Positions 1 to 11,200 of a stretch of 20,975 nt of DNA are shown here, one piece after another; position 1 is the first letter of the stretch, and every line of letters starts with the position of its first letter. Location of the stretch: NCBI RefSeq assembly GCF_001039355.2, contig NW_019775938.1, positions 106,904-127,878 on the forward strand, written 5' to 3'. Both the position numbers and the translations under genes were made by a program. The stretch comes from Lingula anatina. Its lineage: Eukaryota; Brachiopoda; Lingulata; Lingulida; Lingulidae. The notes under the pieces were generated by a model. That model worked only from the letters and a program-made list of their open reading frames with translations, did no database searches and was not told the DNA's origin.

Positions 1-2230
1 AGATATAAATCATCCAACCTCTTATAAGAGCCAGTACTTTTTATAGTTAGGATTAATTTTATAAATGACTTCACCTAGCAGCACTTTTTAATACACAGAC
101 ATGTCAAAATGATTTTTTTCCAGTTGGTAAAATAAAGCACTCTGGCACAATAGTCAACAAAAAAACTCCATAAAAAACAGATGTTATCATTAAACACTAA
201 TCATCCTCCTGTCTCCAGAGATGGCACTTCATCATATTTTCAAAATAACCATATTTCCAGATGAACAGGTCCCCCTATTCCCAATACTTTCTGCTGCAAT
301 TCCCACAAGATGATTCATTAGTCTTAGTTTCTGAAACTAATTTCTCCTTGTTATTGTTTGTTTAACAAAAACTCACTTTTTCAAATTTTTATCTAGACAA
401 TTTGAGATATACACAAACTTCAAATTTTTAATTATTTCTATTGGATATGTCGTGGGCATAAAATGTTATAGTATAATGAGGACCACAGACAGTGAATTTC
501 ACTTTAAATTTTAAACGAAAAAAAAAATGCACACCTATCATACCCAGCTTATCCCCAACTGAAGGTCAGTTTTTGTTGAACTCTGGAAAAAATCTTGCAC
601 ATTTGTTCATTTAATGACCAGTATGTATCAAGTTTTTTTTTTTAATCTGAAATCAAAAAAATAACATAAATCTCACTCTCATGCAAATTGCCTCCAACCA
701 TAATCATTGCTATGGCTAAGTAATTGATTGAAATTCTAATGGTACAAATTTACTCCACGGTTAGTGAAAAATGAAGCATGAACGGAAATTTGAAAAGACA
801 ATAACAATTCAAGTATTTATTCGTCAAATTATCCCAGGTTGTAACACCAACTATCCCATTTGGTATGCTGTCTTATGGGTTCTACTGAAAACAAACATTT
901 GATATCATTTAAAAATAAATCTTACATAATTTTTCGTATAACAAGATTACAAACATTCTAATTTCTACAAACATGTGATATCGATAAAATTGAATTATCA
1001 TCAATCTACTCACATAAGATTACTAAACTATTCAAATAACCCCACCATTTCCAATTCCCCATTCCTGAATTAAGATGCTTCTATTATAAAGGGACTGCTT
1101 TGAAACATTTGAGAAATTACACATTTATTGACACATGCCAAATTGATTTAACCTAATAAAATTATTTAGCAGGAGTTTCACTCAATATTTTGTCAAGAAT
1201 GAAGTCGTTGCAAGAACATTTATTAGATCCAAAAAGGGCAACATGTCATATAAATTACTTTCTATCTGAAGAAATGTTCCTTGAGGAGGCAAAGTGCTAC
1301 TTAGCCAAAGGTAACAGAATTATTCTGATAAGAAAAACTTTTACAGGATATTAAAAGATATCGTTTAATTCACTGGCATTACTGTCCCTTTCAAATTTCA
1401 TGACAAATCACAAAGACTGGCGCTGTATTTTCAACACATCACTAACAAGATATTTATTTGAATTCACCTTTTCTATTGTTTAATGAAAAACAAACCACCT
1501 AATAAGGATTCCAAGGGCTTATTTTAATAAAGTGACCCAATATAATCTCCAAAATAACATTAACCTTCTCATCAGTCAGACTGGTAGATACTGCTACGAT
1601 AAGCAAATAATAACCAGTTGTAACAGATTTGAAATAATCCAGAACCCAATGTAAACCTAGGCACAAGAAGTGTTCCAGACTAAGCTGCATTCATGCTTGG
1701 TTCATCTTTGACAAGCTGCCCAATTACTGCCAGCATGTGAATAGGCTCAATACATTAATCTCTCTTTTGTATCTCAAAACCTAAACAGCACTGATCCCTG
1801 AATTTGACAGTTTCTTACTGAATGGAGAAAAAACGACTGATAATCTCATTTTTATCCACCTGAGATATTAAGCATTTCTACACTTCATCATTAATATTGA
1901 ATGAGCTATCAATGAATTTGAGAAATCCTTTCTGAATAAAAAACAAAAACTAATTTTTCTTCCACCTGAAAAATTTAACACATCTACTCTTAATCATCAA
2001 TTATGAATGTGCATAATATTATGTTTTCTATAGTATCCAAGACTTCCTTGTCATAGGACTGATGTACCACACACAATTTTTATCATTGTTGCTGGGCAAA
2101 CCACAGTGGAATATCACCTCTACAATGGCTCTTGTTTTCTTTGACTATCCACAGTAAAATTGCACACTGATTTCAATGCACCTCACCAATATCCTAAGGT
2201 TATATAGAGGTTGGATGGGCACAATTATTG
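1..2230. other. Non-coding region downstream of separase, including its 3' UTR
   Basis: I see no credible coding exon on either strand in these 2.2 kb. The DNA is AT-rich, with many short homopolymer runs and no long frames. Because separase ends at 2231 on the minus strand, its 3' UTR must lie here. On the minus strand the canonical AATAAA appears at about 1123-1128, with others near 1218, 1450 and 812. The ATTAAA variant appears near 1523. None is clearly the used site. No tRNA, rRNA or transposon gene was recognised. Confidence 0.6.
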
Positions 2231-5200
2231 CTATTTTGTAGTCAATGCTACAGGCAGTCCATACACCACAGGTGCTGCCCCTATGATGTGTGGCAGCCTA
2301 CAACTGTCCCTGGCTTGTTCAATGTGTTCCAAGAGCATGGGATCACTCTCTCCAGGTAACCAGGCCTTCAGCAGGTTTTCCAGGAAACGGTCAATGTCTC
2401 TATCTGTTACATCCCACAGGTTGGCAACTATACATGGACTGCAAAAGAAATGCAACTTAAAGAAATATCCCCTTTTTTACCTGAAATTTCATGCACAACC
2501 AATATATGTATCCTGACAATTGTTTTGAGATATTTTACAGCTTTAAGTGTAAGTCTGTATTTCCTTTGATAATTGAGCTGCACTATAAGTCTTAAGATAA
2601 ATATTCAAGACCTCAGTTTCACTGATCATATCAAAATCGAGAAAAAGAAATAACAACAGAGCCCTCTAAAGGAAACACTCCACTTGATAATACAAAATAT
2701 TTTTATGCCACAAAAGGTTTTCACTTACCATCCAGCCATAAAGTAACTGAGTATCATCCCAGCTGGGTCCAGTGCCCCTATGTTGTTCAGTCTACCACTA
2801 CTGCACCCCATCAGCAGCACTGCAGGACGGCACTGGAGGTTTTGTATATTGTCGCCATGGAGATATTTACTTCCTGTCCCATGACCACAATAGCTGAAGG
2901 GAGATACATAAACGTATTTAATATTAATTTGAGATAATCGAAATAATATGCCTTTAATCATAACACAGGCAAACTTTAATTTAATATGCATGAGCATTTT
3001 AAAATAGCATTTTTCTAAACTAGTAATGGTGCCAAACAACTTTTACTTGGGGTTCTTTTTATTGTTTTAATATAAGTGTTTCAGATAATTCAACTGTCTT
3101 AAAAGGTAATACTTTGACTCACATGAAGAGGTCTGGTTTGGTCAAAGCTTCCCTATATTGGTCTGATGTTGGTGTTTTGCCAACTACACCCCTCCAAGTC
3201 TTTTCACTACAAGAAATGAAAAATAGAACACACATATTGAAAAGTCAATAGAATTTACTTATATTTTAATGGAACTGCAATTTTAGAGAATAATAAAATT
3301 CAGAGCATTAAACAGATCTTAAACTATCGCAATTCCAATATTAAAGGTAATATATTTCGTCTCAGGGATTTTTTAGTCAGTGCAAAACGATCAACAACAT
3401 AATTACAGCTTGTCCAAGGGAGGAAATATCGTTTCTTGACTTCATGTAATGAAATTGAGACATATGCCAGAGGCCTACAGCACACCCTTGAGACATCATC
3501 ATGAGCCCCAATACAATAAAGGGTGTAAAATTTCAGAAAAAAATTATGCACATCATGCTTAAAATAAATTATTCTACTCCTGTGAGAATGATACAAGTCT
3601 AAGCTTTAAATGAGCGTTGTAAAACATCTTCATTATTGCAGTAACACAGGTTAACCCTCTTCTATCAGTCATAAAACACAGAGTCAAAAAACAAAGATAA
3701 TGTTTAAAATATTCTTGGTCAAAGTTGGCTTATGGAATCGCACTTCAAAATATTCATATATAAGTCAGTCTGTAAGTAGAACTCAAACTTAAAAATGTAA
3801 GAAGATGCAAGCAACAAACAGATCACACAAACCATTAATGGAAACTTACCCCTCAAACCAGTCTTCAAAATGCTTTTGGGTATGAGGTAAATCATTGCCT
3901 GGGTTGAGAATATAGTAGGTCTTCTCTGGGTCAATCCCCTCATTCAAGATAGACTCCTTATTGCTCTCAATACTGCTGAGGAAGGCTCCCAGTAAGTGCA
4001 AGGACGGAAGGCGAGTCACTGGGTGAGATCTTAACATGGGGAGACTCTCAAAGGGAAAATGCTGGAGCATCTGGCAATAAGATCATAACACATGGTAAGT
4101 GAGGGTAAAAGGGCAGCAATTTAGCTCAGTTTATTCATTTCTCCTATTCTAAATAAGATTGTTTGTGAAGGAGTGTGGGGATATCATTGAAACAACAATA
4201 ACAATAACAAAAGTAGTATATGGCAAACATTTTTTTCTTTTTGGTTTATATCAAAAATTTTAAAATAAGAGAACGGTAATTACCTTGTCAAGTATAAGTA
4301 TAATGGGCTGTCTCTTTCCTATGCACAGGTTCAACTGTTTAGCTTGTCGCCTAATTAAGCTGGTCACATGTTCTGTATCCCCATTTTCTAACACTGTGCT
4401 TAATGCTTCTTTTATTTCACCATCACTCAACAAGTGTGAAGAATCAATCAGGACCTGTTAAGATAATACAGGATATGTATTTGATCAGTTGTCCACTACA
4501 ATTTTTCATTTTTTGTCTGACAACAGTAACCCTCAACTTTTTTTATCCAAACAAATTTTTACCATTTATGAACAAACAGAGCTTTTATGGATTAATACAA
4601 AACTGGTATCAGACAAAAAAAAAAAAAAAAATAAAAAATAAAAAAAAAAATAAATAAATTAAAAAAAAAAAAAGAAGAAGAAGAAATATGCAGCAATTTG
4701 AATATTTGTTATACAATTTCACCTATTATTCGCAAGACCAACATACCTCAATAGCTTGCTTCAGTTGAGGTTTACTGACTTTAGAGATTTTGATTGTTTT
4801 GAGAACAGCAGAGGCTGCTTTGTTTAGGCTTTCAGCATCGTCATCATTGCAGTGTCGTCCCAAAAGCACCCCTCTCCATTCTCTAAGGCACTTGTTCTCG
4901 ATGTAGCTCATCATATCCTGCAGGCAGATATAATCTCACATTATGAATACATGTGAACTTTCATAATTTGGATTTTTAACATCAAGTATTTTGAACATTT
5001 CTAACATCCCTTCAATCAGAATTTAGTGTCTTCTGTCTGAGCTTTTTCCTCCTAAAGAGACAAAAAATGAAAAAAAAAAATTGTTTAGAAGAGAAGACAG
5101 GCATTACCTTAAGTCTCTCATCTAATTCCCTTCGTGTGGTCCACCAAGCTACTTTCTCTGTCAGATTCATGCTTTCTTTACATGCCGTCATGATAGTGGC

Positions 5201-8200
5201 AAATTCTTTGTGCATTTCTCCATACTGGAAGGTAGAGATAATCCATATTTATCAGCAGATGTGCACTTTCATTGATTTAAAATATTTTAATATTTAATAT
5301 TAAAATACGGATGTTTCATAACCATCTCAACCATTTAAGCAAGAGAGATTCACCATCACTCTGAAACAAATATGTACATGTATAGCAGTAGACAATTAGC
5401 CTTATCCACAGTGCAACACTACATATATATCTTTAACAACACTTACTGCAAACATGAACCCCGGGACTTTGACAATGAAGGGCTCTTGTTGTGATCTGTA
5501 TCTGGTGATAACTAGTTTGCTATTCCCTCCTTCATAGATAAACCCAGACAACTGGCAAACTGTCCACTCTGGGGAGAGGAAAATATACACTTGTATATGT
5601 AAGAAAACACAGTGTGTGTACATTTACTATATACACACATAATATAAAAAAGATTATGCACTAGTAAGCACCTTAACTAATACAAGGACCATATCTTAAT
5701 GTATGGTGAGATTGAGAGCACTGGTTTGACAAAAGTCTGAAAATCAACATTGTTCTTTATTGAGGAAAACAGGGGTATATTTAGCTGCTATAATTAGTGT
5801 CTTACCCTTTGGCAAACTGTGACAAAATGCCTGAATGCTCTCAGGTGACTGCTGAAAACTAAAATTCTTCTGCATCTTTTGTAATTCTTCTTGATATTGC
5901 ACTGGATTGTTGTACGCTGCTGGCTCCTTGGCAAGCTTTCTGTAAAGATACAAGGTTCCATCATATCAGTATTCATAAAACATCACTAATTCACCATATG
6001 AACATAAATAAACTTTTTTATAGTGAAAAGTGCATTACACTCATTTGAAAATAAAGTCCACCTACCACTTTGAGCCTTCAATAAAAATACAAGTAATTTC
6101 TACTTTCCAACTTACTTAATCTTCTTGTTGCAGCTGGCTAACAAGGAATGTCTGAATGTGACAGCCACTGCCTCTGACATGTAGAATGCTGCAGCAGTAG
6201 GATCTCTCTCCACCAGCAAAAGCCCCAGCATATGACACACTTTACGGTACAGAAGCATAGGAGGAAACTGTCTTATAAGATTATAGGCCTTGTTCAGCAA
6301 AGCAATGCATTCTTCGGGATCTGAAATGAGACATTGGTGAGACCAAAATAAGTGGTGGACGAAAATATAACTCATGTATGACATTTTCTTGAATCATGAA
6401 TTCTGAAATCAGGCTATAGGAGTTAAATTCATTTAAGTGTATAACTGGAAAGTTAGAAAGAAAGGATTCACTTTAATGTTGCATGATGATCAACCCCACT
6501 TCTGCCAAACCTTTTTTTTCTGTTCCTAAGAGCCACAGATGCCCTTCACAATCAGAATGTTGTAAAAATGGAAGATTAACTACACTGAAAATATATAAGG
6601 AATTTTCACTTATAAAACAATCTATGTCCTTTACCTGTGAAAGTAACTTCAAAGTCATCTTCACCTTCACTCAGTTCATCTTTAAAAACTTGCACTTTCA
6701 TTGTTTTTGCTGGTTTCACATTTTTCTTCCCATCTTCTTTGATAGTCCTTGGGGCTTCAACATCCTCGGCAGTATTAGTCAACTTGCCCTACAAAAAATT
6801 ACATTAAATTTCTAAACAAAATGTATCATTTTTTTCTTTTTTTGGTATACAGAAGTGAATTACAAAATTGGGTCAGCGCTGTTATGAATTCTATTTTAAT
6901 TTAGAAATATTCTAGAATAGAAAAAAGGGCAATATTTAATATATAAATACATACACTTTTTGCTCTCCTTCCCCTCCCTCTAGTTGTCCTCTTTTCTTGT
7001 TGTGTGTCCCCAGCCCTTAGAACCTCTATTGATGCATCTAAACTGAAAGCTTCTTCAGTCTTGTGTACCAGACCTGGACTATCCAATGTGTCATGTACAA
7101 GGTTGTCCACATCTACAGCTACTTCCTCCTCAACTATTGCATCACTACAAGGTATAGCAACATCCTCATCAGATTCGGATATATTTTCTCTTTGATGTTC
7201 TATAATATCCACCTTGGACCTAGTCATCCGCACTGGGCGACCACGGCGTTTGGGCCTCTCAGCAATAGCTGGACAAACCTCAATATCTTCCATGCCCTTT
7301 TCCTCTGCAGTCAATGCAGCTCCCTTGATTTTCCCTTTTCTTGCAGGGGCTTTGCAAGCCAGAGTGGTTGCAGGGGCTACATTGGCCATTGGGCTGTCAA
7401 AGGAGTAAACATCTCCTGGCACTGGAGATTGTAATAAAGGATTTGAAGCCAGGTATTTACCATTTTTGACAGAACTGATGGAGGGTCTTGGGCTATTCAT
7501 GTCAATGACTTTGAGACCATTCACAACACTTTTAGCATCAAGTTCATTGAGCAGTCTGGTATCCTTCCCACTGGGTAATACCACTGATGTTTCAGTTTCC
7601 ACCTTGCGATTTGATACTGCTGCTTTCTTTCCTTTTCCAGTTGTTGATGTGGTTTTCCTTGTGCCTGTCCTTTTATTTTTCGTGGATTTGATTTTGTCCT
7701 CTTCGCTATCACTATCTGCCATCAGCATGTCCAGAGCTGCTCTTCGACTTGACACACTCTTCGGCGTCTTCATTGCCATTGGGGTGAAAATCTCTTCCTT
7801 TTTCACTGCTCTGCTGCTGGCTTTTGGGGTCTTCAGAGGAAGGGGTGTCATCAAATTGGAAGTGAAATCAGTGGCCTCCTCATTTTGAGTGCCAGTTTTT
7901 TCTCGCTTGGTTTTCTGGGGTGGACTCTTGAACAAAACAATGTCCCCATTCTCATCTGTTTTCCTTCTTCGTCTGTTGTTGGTTGATGTTTCTTGAGTTG
8001 AATCACTGGTTTCAGCAGAGGTTTTTCTCCCTTTTCTTCGAGCTGATGGTTTTGTGATCTTATCTGTTGGAACTTCTATGGGAACATTCTCTGCTGAGGC
8101 CTTGTCACTGTCCACTTTGGGTTTCATTTTTGTTTTCTCATTTTTGCTAACCAAGTTAGTATCATCTAAGCTTGGTAAATTTCCTTCATCTTTCACATCC

Positions 8201-11200
8201 ATGCGATTAAGCATATCAGTTATATTGTTCAAAGTAGAATCCTCCTTACTTGTTATTTCAACCTTCTGAAATTCATCATTCAGGTTAGACACAATGTTGT
8301 TGTAGTCATTTGGTTCTGCCATTCCTTTTAAACCAACAAGTGCCTGTAAATAAAACACAAATGCCCTCTCTTTCCAGAGGTTTACCAAGCCTGTCGCAGT
8401 ACTACAGTTGAGATGAGAAGCAGCCCTAGCTAATGCCCTTCCAGCAGGGCCCCACTGGAGGTTGGTTTCAATCTTGGTATCTGCTACTTGAATATCAAAC
8501 TGCACACTCCATGGTAAAAATAGTGATTCCACAAGTTTGTCTATTTCTTTTTTTCCTTTGTATAAGTTATCACAACTCTTTGACATCAGGACCTGGGTGG
8601 ACTTGTGGAAGGCAGTGTTGTAAAACTGTAGCCCCGTCTTGACAAGTGTGGCACATTCTGACACAGCAAACATTTCCATGGACAAACAGGCTAGTCCATG
8701 GATGTATTCCATGCTCAGGGGGTGAAGAATGAAATCATGACACAGGACACAACTGCATTTGGTGCTGTGAGATAAATACACAGGAAGTTTGCTTTCGTGC
8801 TTCCGGAGTGTTGGAGATGCACAAGGGTCCTCATTTCCACTGTCATTTTCATCACTTGGAATTGTATCTTCAAGGACTTTTCTTTTTAGGAAATCCAACC
8901 CTTTTTCACTATCATCATCATCTTCGTCAGATATGTCAAATCCAAAGTAATCATCTTTCTTTTTCTGCTGCTTCTCTGCCTTCTCATTTTCAACATCCAT
9001 CTTTCTTGTTGACTGCTTTTCAGGTTTTACAGTGTGTACCTCCGAGTTCAGAATGAAATGCACCATGTTCAACTTGGCTTCTGCATCAGTGAATTTTTCT
9101 GACAATGTATCCAGCTTGGCCAAGGACAGGAGGAACCCTGACAGTCTAAAATGTGAAAAAAATCATGTCATTCAATGGTACAACTTAAACAGCTTAAAGC
9201 CAAAATAATGTAGCCTTCATAAAATATTCAATATTCCTTGCCAACTTAATACCAGCTTTTTAGGAATATAAATTATCATAACTCAGACATTTTTTATTGT
9301 TACAAACATTGTGATACTGGAATACCATGGCTTCAGATTAAATTACTACAGTGCATGCCTTCATATAGCTGTTCCAGGTATTTATCACATACAAACTCCA
9401 GCTTACCTTCTAGGCATGTTAAACTCCTGTGCCAGTATCATCCCCTCTTTGAGGTAACACTTGGCTGCTCTGCTCTCCCCAATATCCAGGTACATGTGTC
9501 CAGTGGCTTGCAGTGTGTCCAGGTACTCTGTCATGATGGACCACTTGTCCATTAGTGAGGCTGGAAAAATCAACAATAAATCTCATAAAATATTTCATAT
9601 AGGAAAAGGTCATTTACTCCGATTATTTTCAAAAAAAAAAAGTTCTTATTTATTTTTATCAAGCAACAGCATGATTTATATCAATTTATTAATCAATTCA
9701 CACAAATTTCTCAGAAAAAAACACAAAATCTAACATTTCTATTAAAAATTATATACATACATATAAATATAATTCTGGATCATAAATAAATGTAAAGTAA
9801 AACATGAAACTACTTACCACTCTCCGAAGCTTTTCCCTGTAAGAATTTCCATACCCCAGTTAGGAGTGAACAAGCCTCATGCATTCTGTCCAGTGCATAA
9901 TCCTCACACTCCTCTACTGCAGCATGGTACTGGGGCAAGGTCAACATCTTGGCCAGGCATCTCTTCATGGTGCCTTCCACTATACACCAATCCCTTGTAC
10001 GGGCTGACACTGAGCTTTGTTGCTGGACCATCTCAAATATCTCTTGAGCTTCACTGAACTGTATACCAAGAATCAGACAGTCTGACACATGAAAAACTGA
10101 ACCAGACTAAAAATTTTTTGAAGAGAGGATGTGTAAATATATCAAATGGGCAAAAAACACATAAAAAATGCATAGAAGGGTAATGTTGTTACACAATCTT
10201 TTATTTCAAGTTTTCAAGGATATCCTTGATAAAATTGCGATCTAATCAAACTAATTCATGTCTTCAAGACGCAAAAAAGACTTTTTCGCTGCCATTTCTC
10301 TTACATTTAAAAGGATATTTAAACTACAAAATCCCCTAGATTTTCATTGAGAGAAAAAGCAGAAATTCAATATCTTATTCAGTTAACGAACCTTTTGTGA
10401 GAGCACCATGACTTCTGCCACAGCTACCCTGTATTTCCACACAACATACTCCTCACTGGACCTATCAGGCTTCCATTTCTCTAACCAGCCATCCACCTGG
10501 TCCATCAGTGCCTTTGCTGACTGAGGCTGGTTTAGACTGCACAGCAACTGGATCTGCAAGGTGTGCAAAGACACACGCAAGGCAAAACTGATGTGATCAC
10601 CCAAGTGGATGGCTGCTGAGAGAGCTCTCAGTGCTTGCACAGGCTGAAAAGATTAAGAAATAAAACCTGAGGAACCACAAGCAGAATACATACTTCTAGA
10701 AAAGTAAGAGGAAGAATTTCATGTCGTGCAAAATAGCAAGTACTTCACTGAATCCTCTTCTGCTGAAAGATGAAGACGAGGTTTGTGAAGGGGACAGGAT
10801 TTCAGACTACTTTGTTTGTCACTTAATCACAACATACTGAATCTCATATTGAAACTAGATGCATCTGACTTAACCTATCAATAAAAACAAAAATCCAATG
10901 ACATTATGTAACATACTTTCCCAGCCATCTTGTATAACTGTGCCACCTGGAGCAGGCCCTCAGAAGTTACAACACAGTCCCTCACACAATCTGCTCTGCA
11001 ACCATCTGGTAGTATAGCAGACCACAGGTCAAGTGCTTTATCCAGGTTGGCAATGGCTTGGTTCTCCATATGCAGTGTAAACACTGGACCATTCAATACA
11101 CAATTTTCTTCTTCAGGTGTTGGAGAACCAGCACGTTCCACTGCCTCATCAGGTGCTCCCAGATTAGACTGAAATTATAAATTCATTAATTAAATTTTTT

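Larger units (their letters stand above)
2231..5568 (-). other. ESPL1: Separase catalytic region (peptidase C50), exons 19-26
   Basis: These eight exons encode residues about 1921-2339: the pseudo-caspase and active caspase-like subdomains. Landmarks shared with vertebrate separase, in order, are: a conserved Trp-Trp pair followed by R-x-x-L-D (WWTTRRELDERL, from residue 1988) in exon 20; LILDKMLQHFPFESLP across exons 22-23, then PVTRLPS; YYILNPGNDL in exon 23; WRGVVG and LTKPDLFIY across exons 24-25; the catalytic His in CGHGTG (His2220, codon 2881-2883); the catalytic Cys in LLMGCSSG (Cys2246, codon 2803-2805); MAGCP across the last junction; and ANLWDVTDRDIDRF and IGAAPVVYGLPV in exon 26. 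The His-Cys spacing is 26 residues, the same as the human pair (His2003/Cys2029, recalled from the literature). Nothing is missing or broken, so the enzyme is predicted to be active. Confidence 0.95.

Noticed and set aside
1499-1690. 63-codon minus-strand frame in the region downstream of separase
   Set aside because: Short, AT-driven hydrophobic composition with no recognisable domain or splice-consistent continuation.
2211-2516. 101-codon plus-strand frame
   Set aside because: It is antisense to the last separase exon, which is a clear match to the separase C-terminus.
3324-3596. Possible extra separase exon inside the longest intron
   Set aside because: Flanking exons already join in phase and align without a gap to the human catalytic domain; the frame shows no family resemblance.
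4403-4657. 84-codon plus-strand frame ending in poly-Lys
   Set aside because: It crosses an exon antisense and then reads through the A-rich low-complexity tract; not a protein gene.
4613-4686. A-rich tract as a retroposon tail
   Set aside because: No element body, internal promoter or target-site duplication is visible; kept only as low complexity.
7466-7888. 140-codon plus-strand frame, and several shorter plus-strand frames across 7004-9056
   Set aside because: They lie antisense to the large separase exon and have the composition expected of shadow frames opposite a Ser/Lys-rich coding sequence.
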